64,000 bases of DNA. Source: Capra hircus. Its lineage: Eukaryota > Chordata > Mammalia > Artiodactyla > Bovidae. Location of the stretch: the NCBI RefSeq assembly GCF_001704415.2, contig NC_030811.1, positions 6,796,722 to 6,860,721 on the forward strand, read 5' to 3'. The position numbers and the translations under genes were made by a program. The notes beneath the pieces are model-generated. The model worked only from the letters and a program-made list of their open reading frames with translations. It made no database searches and had not been told where the DNA came from. Below, in pieces: positions 10,675 to 21,261 of this stretch (position 1 is its first letter; each line of letters starts with the position of its first letter).

Positions 10675-10741
10675 ACTGTGTGTGTGTGTATATATATATA
10701 CATATACACATATGTGTGTGTGTGTATATATACATATATAC
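10675..10741. repeat. TG/TA microsatellite
   Basis: Alternating TG and TA dinucleotides expand at the L1 'ATTCCATTGTGTGTATAT' position, which is a common site for microsatellite growth. Confidence 0.85.
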
Positions 10742-10955
10742 ACGGCTTCCCTGATGACTCAGTGGTAAAGAATCTGCCTGCACTGCAGGAGCTGCAAGAG
10801 ACATGTGTTTGATCCCTGGGTTGGAAAGACTCCCTTGAGGAGGAAATGAGAACTGACTCCAGTATTCCTGTCTGGAAAATTCCATGGACAGAAGATCCTG
10901 GCAGGCTGCAGTTCATGCGGTCACAAAGAGTCAGACCCTACTGAGCACACGTATG
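10742..10955 (+). mobile_element. Bov-tA SINE
   Basis: tRNA-Glu-like head ('GGTAAAGAATCTGCCTGCAC'), body ('AACTGACTCCAGTATTCCTG') and the 'CAGACCCTACTGAGCACAC' end. It is inserted in the TG/TA repeat. Confidence 0.85.
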
Positions 10956-11124
10956 TATATGCATACACTCTACATCACCTTTATCCATTCATCCATAGAC
11001 AGAACCTTAGGTTGTTTACATATCTTGGCTACGTGAATAATACTGCAGTGAAGATGGGAGTGCAAATACCATATCAAGATTCTGTTTTCCTGTCCTTTGG
11101 ATAGATATCCAGAAGTAGGATTGT
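10956..11124 (-). mobile_element. Old LINE-1, antisense fragment (continued)
   Basis: Continues the same old L1: 'TTTATCCATTCATCCATAGA', 'TTAGGTTGTTTACATATCTT' and 'GATATCCAGAAGTAGGATTG' are the complements of the ORF2 end. Confidence 0.7.
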
Positions 11125-11136
11125 TCAACATATAGT

Positions 11137-11364
11137 GAACGTGAAGTCGCTCAGTCGTGTCCAACTCTTTGCGACCCCATGGACTGTAGCCTACCAGGAT
11201 CCTCTGTCCATGGGATTTTCCAGGCAATAGTACTGGAGTGGATTGCCATTTCCTTCTCCAAGGGATCTTCCCAACCCAGGGATTGAACCCGGGTTTCCCG
11301 CATTGTAGACAGATGCTTTACCATCTGAACCACCAGGGAAGTCCAGTCTGTATGGTACTGTATA
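11137..11364 (-). mobile_element. Bov-tA SINE with target-site duplication
   Basis: Complement of the SINE end ('TCGCTCAGTCGTGTCCAACT'), body and tRNA head ('TTTACCATCTGAACCACCAG'). A perfect 12-bp duplication TCAACATATAGT flanks it at 11,125-11,136 and 11,365-11,376. The last 20 bases before the right duplication are not SINE consensus. Confidence 0.88.
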
Positions 11365-11389
11365 TCAACATATAGTAGTTATTAAAAAA

Positions 11390-11561
11390 AAAAAGACAAG
11401 CAATAGCAAGTGTTGGTAAGGATATGGAGAAAAGGGAACCTTTGTGCACTGTTGGTAAGAAAGTAAATTAGTGCAGTCACTATGGGAAACAGTATGGAAG
11501 TTCCTCAAAAAATTAAATATCTCCATATCCTCATCAACACTTGCTATTGCTTGTCTTTTTT
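11390..11561. repeat. Local inversion of old LINE-1 with inverted-repeat arms
   Basis: About 40-base arms at 11,390-11,429 and 11,521-11,561 are near-perfect complements ('GACAAGCAATAGCAAGTGTT' against 'AACACTTGCTATTGCTTGTC'). The middle is L1 in the sense orientation, whereas the L1 on either side is antisense. Confidence 0.75.
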
Positions 11562-11590
11562 TAAAATTTATTTTTAATTGAAAGACAATT

Positions 11591-12482
11591 GCTGTATATT
11601 GTCACCCTGCTTATTTAGCTTATATGCAGAGTATATCATGAGAAATGCTGGATGAAGCACAAGCTGGAATCAAGATAGGCGAGAGAAATATCAGTCCCTT
11701 CTGATATGCAGATGACACCACCTGTATGGCAGAAAGCAAATAAGAACTAAAGAGCCTCTTGATGAAAGTGAAAGAGGAGAGTGGAAAAGTTGGCTTAAAA
11801 CTCAACATTCAGTAAACTAAGATCATGGCATCTGGTCCCATCACTTCATGGCAAAAAGATGGGGAAACAGTGGAAACAGTGACAGACTTGATTTTATGGG
11901 CTCCAAAATCACTGCAAAATGGTGACTGCAGCCATGAAATTAAAAGACGCTTTCTCCTTGGAAGTAAAGTTATGACCAACCTAGACAGTATTAAAAAGCA
12001 GAGACATTACTTTACCAACAAAGGTCCATCTAGTCAAAGCGATGGTTTTTCCAGTAGTCATGTATAGATGTGAGAGTTGGACTGTGAAGAAAGCTGAGCA
12101 CCGAAGAATTTATTCTTTTGAACTGTGGTGTTGGAGAAGACTCTTGAGAGTCCCTTGGACTGCAAGGAGATCCAACCAGTCCATCCTAAAGGAAATCAGT
12201 CCTGAATATTCATTGGAAGGACTGATGTTGAAGCTGAAACTCCAATACTTTCATCACCTGATACAAAGAACTGACTCATTTGAAAAGACTCTGATGCTGG
12301 GAAAGATTGAAGGTGGGAGGAGAAGGGAACAACAGAGGATAAGATGGTTGGATGGCATCACCGACTCAATGGACATGAGTGTGAGTAAACTCCAGGAGTG
12401 GGTGATGGACAGGGAGGCCCGGCATGCTGCAGTCCATGGGGTCACAAAGAGTCGGACACAACTGAGCGACTGAACTGAACTA
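11591..12482 (+). mobile_element. BovB LINE 3' fragment
   Basis: Starts inside the RT ('TATTGTCACCCTGCTTATTT'), passes the 'AGATGACACCACC' box and ends at 'GAGCGACTGAACTGAACTAA'. It has a 143-codon open stretch but is broken overall. Confidence 0.92.
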
Positions 12483-12483
12483 A

Positions 12484-12655
12484 ACTGCCTGCAGTGCAGG
12501 AGTCCTCAGGTTGATCCCTGGGTCAGGAACATCCCCTGGAGAGGGAAATGGCAGCCCACTCCAGTATTCTTGCCTGGAAAATCCCATGGACAGAGGAACC
12601 TAGTGGGATCATTCCATGAGATCACAAGAGTTGGACTAGTTGCTAAACTAAACCA
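12484..12655 (+). mobile_element. Bov-tA SINE fragment
   Basis: A partial head ('CTGCCTGCAGTGCAGGAGTC') and full body abut the preceding BovB tail. The end is decayed ('ACAAGAGTTGGACTAGTTGC'). Confidence 0.8.
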
Positions 12656-12710
12656 CCACCAGGCTCTTTTGGTGACGTATGTTTCTCAGACCCATTCCTG
12701 TCCATTTTGC

Positions 12711-13530
12711 TGTTGGGAGAAATACCAATGACCTGAGATATGTAGATGATACCCCTCTAATGGCAGAAAGTGAAGAGGAACTAAAGAGTCTCTTGATGAG
12801 GGAGAAAGAGGAGAGTGGAAAAGTTGGCTTAAAATTCAATTCTTAACAAATCTAAGATCATGGCATCTGGTCTCATCACTTCATGGCAAACAGAAGGAGA
12901 AAAATGGAAAACTGTGACAGATTCTATTTTCTTAGAATCCAAAATCACTATGGACAATGACTGCAGCCATGAAATTAAAAGACACTTGATCCTTGGAGGG
13001 AAAGCTATGACAAACCTGGACAGCATATTAAAAAGCAGAGACAGCACTTTGCCAACAAAGGTCCAAACAGTCAAAGTGATTTTTTTTTTTCACTAGTCAT
13101 ATATGGATGGATATGAGAAGTCATATATGGGTGGATAAAGAAGACTGAGCACCAAAGAATTGATGTTTTAGAATTGTGGTGCTGAAGAAGATTCTTAAGA
13201 GTCCCTTGGACTGCAAGAAGATCAAACCAGTCAATCCTGAAGAAAATCAACCCTGAATATTCATTTAAAGGACTGATCCCAAAGCTCCAATACTTTGGCC
13301 ACCAGATACAAAGAGCTGACTCATTGGAAAAGATCTTGATGCTGGGAAAGATTGAAGGCAAGAAGAGAAGGGGGTCACAGAGGATGAAATGATTAGATAG
13401 CATCACCAACTCAAAGGGCACGAAGTAAGCAAACTCTCGGAGATAGTGGAGAACAGGGGAGCCTGGCATGCTACAGTCCATGGGGTTGCAAAGAGTTGAG
13501 CATGACTTAGCAACTGAATAACAACAACAA
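12711..13530 (+). mobile_element. BovB LINE 3' fragment
   Basis: A third BovB 3' end in a row. It starts at 'TTGGGAGAAATACCAATGAC', carries many stops and ends in an AACAACAACAATAAC tail, which suggests an older copy than its neighbours. Confidence 0.9.
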
Positions 13531-13549
13531 CAATAACAATAACAAAAGT

Positions 13550-15370
13550 TTCCCCTGCAGTGTGAAACCTCTGATGTTGCTCCTCAGAAGGTGCAGTCAC
13601 TAGCATTCACACAGTTACCTGGGATGACAATAGTTTTAGCAGTGCTCTTTCTGAAAGTTTCTTTCCCTAATCTCTCTGCTTATCTGTGTGTCTCTATTGG
13701 TATTATACCCAGCTGTTAGGCTTACTAGTAGCCAGTTGATTGCACTCTAATTTTTAACAATGCCTATGGACATAAATTGGTCCACAGTCTTATCTAACTA
13801 AATTTGCTTTACTTTGCAGGGATAGTTTTCTTGGCCAGCTTTTCAGGTTTCTCTGATCCTAGAAGGACTCTTCTTACCTGTTTTTCTGCTTCTTGCTGGT
13901 AAACTTGTTGGCCTATGGTTTCTCTTACGGCTCTCAAAGGATTACCAGTCCCCTTTAAATTGCTTACCATTAAAATCTGTATCATTTGCAAGAGAATACT
14001 TTGACCTGAGCTTACTACCCTATGTTTCAAATTTCCTTTGGGGAGGGCTTTGGAGTTTTCAGTTATTATGAACTTCTTTTCTTCCTGAACAAAATCTTTT
14101 GAGTCACAGCTCTAGGCCAAGAGCAGGGGATTGTAGTCTTTGGTCTTTTCAACTTGCCTCTCCTAGCATAAAATCTCCATCTTATGAAGGAGCTGGACCT
14201 GTAATGCCTGGAGTAGAGCCTCTGCTCTACCAATAGAGAAGCTGCAGTGTACTGCTAGCTGCACTCACTATGAATTTAGTCTCTGAAACTCAGAGTTGGA
14301 GGGAATGCTGTTCCTATTGGTAAGATACTACACTCTTGATGAGTACCTATGGGGAGAGGGAGCCTCATCTTCTCGGCCACCCTTGCCCAGAATTCCTTCA
14401 AGTTTAGCTGATGGTGATTTGGGGAAGGAGGAATTTGGTCATGGCTCAAGTATAATGCAGACTCTCACTGTTCTAAGATTCAGCAGACTTTTTTTTGAAT
14501 AAATGTTTCTTCTTCATTATATGATCATAGGACAATGTTTAGAGATTTCATTATTTTTTTAAAAAATAATGTTCACTAGTTATGGTAGTTCATCAGTAAT
14601 AAGTTTGCAAGGCTTCTCACAATGCGTTGTGGAGCTGGAAACTGTCAATAGTTTTAAATTAAATTTTGGTCACACTGCTAGCTCCCCTCTTCTTCCTTCC
14701 TTCCATGTGCATGGGTTTTACATAGTTTACTTTCCCCTTCGTGTTGTTCTTTATTGTAGTTGAATAAAATATAGCTAACAGGGACCTATGTGATGGCTGC
14801 CATTGTCTTCCAGGTTGCTATTTTATTTGGAACTCTTGGTTCTCCACTAAATGCAAATATGTTACACTTGTAGAGGATCAGATAAATTCTAGTGTCTCCT
14901 TATATTTCCAAATAGTCATGTGTGACCTCCCAAAGTTTAGAAATGAGTCATTTAAGTAACACTTTCAAGTTACTTATTTCATGATAAACAATAATCAAAA
15001 GCAATAAGACTGTTCAGCTATTTACTAGCTACCTAGGCTTTGAGAACGTCATTGTTAGGATTTTGAAAGAAGTTTGTGGTGTGATATACTGAGGTGTTCA
15101 TTACAGTTATTCCTGCACCCCTTGTTAAAACTATATTTATAGCATCCATCTTCAATAAGAAAGCACTGAAGAATATTCTCTTTAAGGAAGGATTGAAGTG
15201 AAGCAACAAAAGCTGTGAAATTGAAACCAAAAAGAAATAAAAATAGTGACAGAAATTGTGCAAACTAAATGACAAATCCCAGAAAAAGGGAAAGTTATTG
15301 AATGCTGTCAGATGATTTATTGCAGCCTCTAAATTCTTTTCCCAATTCCTTTTCTCCTAATCAGCCTCTT
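13550..15370. other. Unassigned sequence, 1.8 kb
   Basis: I find no recognisable gene or repeat family. A 73-codon minus-strand open frame at 13,809-14,030 rich in charged residues is the only coding-like stretch. It has no start context or splice evidence and I do not recognise it. It could be old unclassified repeat. Confidence 0.45.
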
Positions 15371-15374
15371 CTTC

Positions 15375-15880
15375 CATTATTAGGATCATGGAATGGCTAA
15401 GAATCCAGGGGATATAAAAGTAAACATTGTGAATTTTGGAGGTGTGGGACTAAGAAACCTAGGTAGGTAAATAAGGAAGGGAACAGTGGATTTCTTGAGA
15501 GTAACAGAAAAATGTGAAAGAAAACTTATCTCCTTGCTTCTTGGTTTTTTTGGCTGTTGCAGCCAAGCAGTAAATACAGCCAATATCTGTAACTGTCTGT
15601 AACCATCCAAAGCTCTGATGACCCTTGGGACTAAGGAACACTGGGAGAAGAGGGCCTGGACTAACAGTGGTTCCTCATCCCAGGCCCATAAATACAAGAG
15701 CCCAAGAAATTGTCTGCACATGGTGGCTGCCCTTTTAGGACCTCTGTTCTCTGTACCTCTCTCTACTGGAGGTTTATAACTATAACCAACCAACATATGA
15801 GAAGCAATGTTGGTAAGCAGGCCAAGGTTCATGATTCCTACCACTGGAGACTCTGAGAGTTCATTCTCATTGGCTGAAGC
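15375..15880 (-). repeat. Inverted-repeat arm A, outer block
   Basis: The reverse complement of this block aligns by eye with 22,790-23,255. Shared strings include 'TATAGTTATAAACCTCC', 'GGCTTCATGGGCC'-like text and 'TTCTTAGCCATTCCATGATC' at the end. A 165-codon minus-strand open frame covers it, but the partner copy is not open, so I do not call a gene. Confidence 0.75.
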
Positions 15881-15907
15881 CAAAATATTAGAGTCGATAC
15901 CATTCCA

Positions 15908-16094
15908 TAAGTGTTAGTCGCTCAGTTGATCCCATGGACTGTAGCCTGCCAGCCTCCTCTGTCCATGAGATTCTCTAGGCAAGAATACTGGAGTGAGTTG
16001 CCATTCCCTTCTCCAGGGGAACTCCCAGACCAAAGGATAGAACCTGGGTTTCACACATTATAGACATTACCATCTGAGCCACCAGGGAAGCCCA
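15908..16094 (-). mobile_element. Bov-tA SINE
   Basis: Complement of a SINE body and tRNA head ('TACCATCTGAGCCACCAGGG'). The 3' end lacks part of the usual 'GTGTCCGACTC' section. Confidence 0.82.
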
Positions 16095-17405
16095 TTAACA
16101 TTCCGTCAGTTCAGTTCACTTCAGTCGCTCAGGCATGTCCAACTCTTTGTGACCCCATGGATTGCAACAAACAGGCCTCCCTGTCCATTACCAACTCCCA
16201 GAGTTTACGCAAACTCATGTCCTTTGAATCGGTGATGCCATCCAACCATCTCATCCTCTGTTGTCCCCTTCTCCTCCTGCCCCCAATCCCTCCCAGCATC
16301 AGGTCTTTTCAAATGAGTCAGCTCTTTGCATCAGGTGACCAAAGTATTGGAGTTTCAGCTTTAGCATTAGTCCTTCCAATGAACATTCAGGACTGATCTC
16401 CTTTAGGATGGACTTGTTGGATGTTTCAGCATCAGGGTCTTTTCAAATGAGTCAGCTCTTTGCATCAGATGGCCAAAGTATTGAAGTTTCAGCTTCAGCA
16501 TTAGTCCCTCCAATGAACATTCAGGACTGATCTCCTTTAGGATGGACTGGTTGGATGTCCTTGCAGTCCAAGGGACTCTCAAGAGTCTTCTCCAACACCA
16601 CACTTCAAAAGCATCAGTTCTTCAGTGCTCAGCTTTCTTTATAGTCCAACTCTCACATGCATACATGACTACTGGAAAAACCATAGCCTTGATGAGACGG
16701 ACCTTTGTTGGCAAAGTAATGTCTCTGCTTTTTAATATGCTCTCTAGGTTGGTCATAACTGTCCTTCCAAGGAGCAAGCGTCTTTCGATTTCATAGCTGC
16801 AATCACCATCTGCAGTGATTTTGGAACCCAAAAAAATAAAGTCCGCCACTGTCTCCCCATTCATTTGCCACGAAGTGATGGGACTGGATGCCATGATCTT
16901 AGTTTTCTGAATGTTGAGCTTTAAGCCAACTTTTTCACTCTCCTCTTTCACTTTTATCAAGAGGCTCTTTAGTTCTTCTTCACCTTCTGCCATAAAGGTG
17001 GTGTCATCTGCATATCTGAGGTTATTGATATTTCTCCCAGCAATCTTGATTCCAGCTTGTGCTTCTTCCAGCCTAGCATTTCTCATGATGTACTCTGCAT
17101 AGAAGTTAAATAAGCAGGGTGACAATATGCAGCCTTGACATACTCCTTTTCCTATTTGGAACCAGTCTGTTTTTCCATGTCCAGTTCTAACTGTTGCTTC
17201 CTGACCTGCATACAGGTTTCTCAAGAGGGAGGTCAGGAGGTCTGGCATCTCTTTCAGAATTTTCCACAGGTTATTTCCACACAGTCAAAGGCTTTGGCAT
17301 AGTCAATAAAGCTAAATAAAGTCAATAGATGTTTTTCTGGAACTCTCTTGCTTTTTCAATGATCCAGCAGATGTTGGCAATTTGATTTCTGGTTCCTCTG
17401 CCTTT

Positions 17406-17674
17406 CTGGAGAAGGCAATGGCACCCCACTCCAGTACTCTTGCCTGGAAAATCCCATGGATGGAGGAGCCTGGTAGGCTGCAGTCCATGGAGTCACTAAG
17501 AGTCAGACATGACTGAGCGACTTCACTTTCACTTTTCACTTTCATACATTGGAGAAGGAAATGGCAAACCACTCCAGTGTTCTTGCCTGGAGAATCCCCA
17601 GGGACAGGGGAGCCTGATGGGCTGTCATCTATGGGGTCGCACAAAGTCGGACATGACTGAAGTGACTTAGCAGC
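17406..17674 (+). mobile_element. BOV-A2 SINE (dimer)
   Basis: Two Bov-A units in tandem ('GGCAATGGCACCCCACTCCA' and 'GGAAATGGCAAACCACTCCA') are joined by a TTTCACTTTCA linker. Short direct repeats CTGCCTTT at 17,398-17,405 and 17,675-17,682 flank it. Confidence 0.87.
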
Positions 17675-17773
17675 TGCCTTTTCTAAAACCAGCTTGAACA
17701 TCTGGAAGTTCATGGTTCCCATATTGCTGAAGCCTGGCTTGGAGAATTTTGAGCATTACTTTACTAGCATGTG

Positions 17774-18056
17774 CTGCTGCTGCTGCTGCTGCTGCTAAGT
17801 CGCTTCAGTCGTGTCCGACTCTGTGCAACCCCATAGATGGCAGCCCACCAGGGTCACCCGTCCCTGGGATTCTCCAGGCAAGAACATTGGAGTGGGTTGC
17901 CATTTCCTTCTCCAATGCATGAAAGTGAAAAGGGAAAGTAAAGTCGCTCAATCATGTTTGTCTCTTAGCGACTTCATGGACTGCAGCCTACCAGGCTCCT
18001 CCATCCATGGGATTTGCCAGGCAAGAGTACTGGAGTGGGGTGCCATTGCCTTCTTC
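17774..18056 (-). mobile_element. BOV-A2 SINE (dimer) with target-site duplication
   Basis: The complement of two Bov-A units starts with an expanded CTG run and 'AAGTCGCTTCAGTCGTGTCC'. A perfect 12-bp duplication TACTAGCATGTG flanks it at 17,762-17,773 and 18,057-18,068, so it inserted into the antisense BovB. Confidence 0.92.
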
Positions 18057-18244
18057 TACTAGCATGTGAGATGAGTGCACTTGTGTGGTAGTTTGAGCAT
18101 TCTTTGGTATTGCCTTTCTTTGGGATTGGAATGAAAACTGACCTTTTCCAGTCCTGTGGCACTGCTGAGTTTTCCAAATTTGCTGGCATATTGAATCCAC
18201 TAAATAGAAAAGCACTAAATTCATTAAGTTGAGATGCCTGGTTT

Positions 18245-18992
18245 TCTTTAATTAACAGTAATCTTTTGATGTTCCTGACCACCTGGTTTTTGTTGCAAAA
18301 TCCTACACATCCTGGCTCTTTCTTTGAGTCTTGGGAGCAGTCCCTCAGAGCTACCTGAGAGGCTGCCTTCTGGATTGAAGTCCTCAGGAACTCCATCAAA
18401 TGAAACAATACCCTCAACTTTTAGGTTGTGCACTTTTCCCAGTTGATTTGTTGTATGAACGGTTGACAAAAGCTAAATTCTCCTGAGAATTTGAAAGCTA
18501 AAGTCTCCTGAGAAAACCACAACTTCTCGAATCACTAAGACTTCCATGGCCCATCCTGGCCAGATGTGTGGGTAGGGAATGGGGAAGGACACATTCTAGT
18601 AATCTTACACCAGTCAGACCCTGTAAAGCAGAAGGGGAATGTGTGGGTCTGTAAGAGAAACAAAAAGCAGGCAGGAGAAAAGGTAGAGGAAAAGAGAATG
18701 GTGATCGAGTAGATTCCTAGAGCTGCTCCATCAGATTACTACAAACTGAAAGCAGAGACATTTATTGGGTAATAGTTTGGGAGTTCAAACTCGAAATGTT
18801 GACAGAGCCGTGCTCTCTGAAGGCTCTCAGATCCTTCCTGGCCTCTTCTGGGCTTCTGGGGTTGCTGACAATCCTCAGCTTCTAGACATATCACTGCAAA
18901 CTCTTTCCTCTTGCATTTCACTATAAGCAGAAGGAGGAACCAGGCTACACCTTCCAGACTTTGCTTAGAAATCTCTTCAGCTCAATGGTCTA
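18245..18992 (-). repeat. Inverted-repeat arm A, inner blocks
   Basis: The reverse complement aligns with 21,262-21,975 in the same block order. Shared strings include 'GTAGGATTTTGCAACAAA', 'AGGCAGCCTCTCAG' and 'AGAGATTTCCAAGCA' or 'GAGATTTCTAAGCA'. The part near 18,720-18,990 looks like the end of an old LTR ('AATAAATGTCT' in the partner arm). Confidence 0.75.
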
Positions 18993-19683
18993 CTTTCCAC
19001 CCAAATAGTAGAACAGGCAGTATCCCCAGGATACAGCAAGCCATGTGTCTGACTTCCTTCTTCCCTGAAGGGCCCTGGGGTCTCTTCCAGCTCCCAGGAG
19101 AGATGATCAGACACTGAGTCTGACTTTCTGGACAAGATTTAGGTCATTTAACAGGGGTCTTTTGGATCCACCATGATAACTCCAAACAATGAATATAATT
19201 TAAGAAATCATGTGCTATAGCAAGCACATGAAGAAAAAGCTTTCCACTTCACAAAAATGAAGCACCCAACATATTATAAGGCAACATTTCTGTCTCCTTT
19301 TAAAACAGTTTCTTCACTGGCCCCACCCAATCTGCTTTCTGGCTCCGAGGTCTCAGAGGTGCAGCAGTTAGAGCAAAAGCAGGGGCTCAAACAGTTTCTC
19401 TGGAGGAAACCAGACAGCTCATCAAGTCCTTAAATCAGGTGAGCCTGGCTGAGAACAGATCCCAGGGAGACAGAGCTGTAGGGACAGTAGGATAGGGGAC
19501 TCTGTGGAGGGTGTGGATTCTGGCCTGAGAAGGGACCAGGTGCTCTGCAAACAAGTCAGGAGGATGCTGCTAGAGTGGGGGAGGTGGCGGTAGGGAGGGG
19601 AGTAAGGATGTCTGTTAACACATTGTCCATGCATCTCATTTTAACAAGACAACCTTTTGCTGATTATTGCAACTTTCCTCCAG
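18993..19683. other. Unassigned spacer of the inverted repeat
   Basis: I recognise no gene or repeat. A short segment near 19,320-19,640 is GC-richer than its surroundings but has no convincing open frame. Confidence 0.45.
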
Positions 19684-19893
19684 GAATCCCCAGAGGCTCA
19701 GTGGTAAAGAATCCACCTGCAATGCAGAGATGCAGGAGATATGGGTTCACTCCCTGGGTTGGGAAGATCCCCTGGATGAGGAAATGGCAACCCACTCCAG
19801 TTATTCTTGCCTGGGAAATCCCATGGACAGTGGAGCCTGGCAGGCTGTAGTCCATGGGATCACAAAGAGTCAAACACCACTCAGAATACATGC
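19684..19893 (+). mobile_element. Bov-tA SINE
   Basis: Head 'GTAAAGAATCCACCTGCAAT', body 'GGCAACCCACTCCAG' and end 'CAAAGAGTCAAACACCACTC'. The head has an 11-base internal duplication ('ATGCAGAGATGCAGGAG'). Confidence 0.87.
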
Positions 19894-20029
19894 AGGCACC
19901 TTCTATCCAGTAGCTGTTGGGACAAACATTAAGTACCACTTGATAACCCAGAGTTTTCTCTTAGTGTCTTCAAGGCAGGTCTTTAGAACTACAAGGCAAT
20001 TTAGGCCATTCAGTCTAAATCCCTTGTTA

Positions 20030-20350
20030 AATTTAATTTTATATTGCAATACCATTTATTTTTAATGTATTAGTTTCTGGTGTACAGGTAAGCGACTTAT
20101 TTATACATATACATATACCCATTCTTTTTCAGATTCTTCACCATATAGGTTATTACAGAGTATTGAGTGGAGAAGGAAATGGCAATCCTCTCTAGTATTC
20201 TTGCCTGGAGAATCCCAGGGATGGGGAGCCTGGTGGGCTGCCGTCTATGGGGTCGCACAGAGTCAGACACGACTGAAGCGACGTAGCAGCAGTAGAGTAT
20301 TGAGTAGAGTTCAATATGCAACATGCTTTACAGTAAGTCCTTGTTGATTT
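20030..20350 (+). mobile_element. LINE-1 3'UTR fragment (ruminant type)
   Basis: 'TAGTTTCTGGTGTACAGGTA', 'TTTTTCAGATTCTTCACCAT' and 'TTTACAGTAAGTCCTTGTTG' are landmarks of artiodactyl L1 3' ends. The copy is split by a Bov-A SINE. Confidence 0.7.
20169..20293 (+). mobile_element. Bov-A SINE monomer with target-site duplication
   Basis: A single Bov-A unit ('GGAGAAGGAAATGGCAATCC' to 'GACACGACTGAAGCGACGTA'). A perfect 12-bp duplication AGAGTATTGAGT flanks it at 20,157-20,168 and 20,294-20,305. Confidence 0.9.
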
Positions 20351-20718
20351 TATGGAAATAGAATCCCTGAGAGCATGGTGACTCCATGAGACCTTGGTGA
20401 ATTCATGAGACAATGGATTACCCAGGTCACTTATGGCAGAGGAAACCTAGAACTCAGTTTGAATTCTTTTCAATATTTAACAGAGGGAAGTTGTGTCCTA
20501 GCAGGATGACAGATAAGTTGAGGGGCAGATGCTCTGTGGACAGGGTTAGCTATTCTAAAGAAACATTTGTGAAACCCTCCCCTTGCCTTCTCTAATTACA
20601 GACCTGCTACCTGTTCACCATTTGGGAAAGAGAGTGAACTATTTCCCCCTGATCTACTCTGATCTGATGTCATCTATGAAATGATGAAACAGAGAAGGAA
20701 CCTAGAAGAAGCTGGAGT
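20351..20718. other. Unassigned sequence
   Basis: No gene or repeat recognised. Short open frames only. Confidence 0.4.
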
Positions 20719-20905
20719 ATGCAGTGGTTAAGAGTGACCATGGTAGTCAGACAGACTTTGAATTGGATCTTTCCCTGCTCAATACCAATTGGCACCATGA
20801 TTGTGGGCGAGTGTCTCAGAATTCTTAAGCCACATCAGTTTCTTCATTTAAACAATTCTGATAATAAAATTAGCTTCCCTGCAGGTCTTTTAGGGAGTGA
20901 GACAC
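20719..20905 (+). mobile_element. MIR SINE
   Basis: An ancient mammalian-wide MIR: 'TGCAGTGGTTAAGAGTGACC', 'GACTTTGAATTGGATC', 'CAGTTTCTTCATTTAAA' and 'GATAATAAAATTAGCTTCCC' match the family core in order. It is strongly diverged, as expected for its age. Confidence 0.7.
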
Positions 20906-21209
20906 AATTATCTCTTGAATAACACAGGTTTGATTTGTGTGTACTTTATATATTGTGCATTATTTTGGCATCACATTATCATCTTGATTTTTATGTAATC
21001 AAATTGATATTCTCTTTCCTTACTCTTTTTCAAATCTTGGACATATTTTCCCCCATCCCCACATTACAAGGATTTACCTATGCTTCTTCTGTTATTTATA
21101 TGGATTAATTTTTTTACATTTAAATTTCTAATTTATTTGGAATTTGAATGGCATCAGGAAATGGATGTAGTTTTATCTTTTTCTATATCATTATTTCAAT
21201 ATTGCTTTT
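20906..21209. other. AT-rich unassigned sequence
   Basis: AT-rich with a faint resemblance to an L1 ORF2 complement ('GGAATTTGAATGGCATCAGG'). Not enough for a call. Confidence 0.4.
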
Positions 21210-21256
21210 TCAGTTCTGTTCAGTCACTCAGTTGTGTCTGACTCTTTGCGACCCCA
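21210..21256 (-). mobile_element. Ruminant SINE or BovB 3' tail fragment
   Basis: About 45 bases of the complement of a 3' end ('CAGTCACTCAGTTGTGTCTG', 'ACTCTTTGCGACCCCA'). No body follows. Confidence 0.7.
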
Positions 21257-21261
21257 GTAAG

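Larger units (their letters stand above)
16106..18240 (-). mobile_element. BovB LINE, antisense, split by two BOV-A2 SINEs
   Basis: Begins with the complement of the 3' tail ('CAGTTCAGTTCACTTCAGTC') and reads back through the RT. A 208-codon open stretch (16,622-17,248, minus strand) includes 'NNLRYADDTTFMAE', the catalytic Asp-Asp box. The copy is interrupted by SINEs at 17,406-17,674 and 17,774-18,056 and resumes to about 18,240. The region 16,380-16,540 carries a short duplication of the 3' part ('GGACTTGTTGGATG' / 'GGACTGGTTGGATG'). Confidence 0.92.

Noticed and set aside
10675..10741. TG/TA tract as a Z-DNA or regulatory element
   Set aside because: It fits microsatellite growth at the TGTGTATAT site of old L1 sequence; nothing else supports a function.
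15386..15883. 165-codon minus-strand open frame as a host gene
   Set aside because: It covers an inverted-repeat block whose partner copy at 22,790-23,255 is not open, and it has no recognisable domain.
18720..18992. A GIMAP or other gene 3' exon in the inverted-repeat arms
   Set aside because: An AATAAA-like site is present, but the layout fits an old LTR end better and no coding similarity could be read in either arm.
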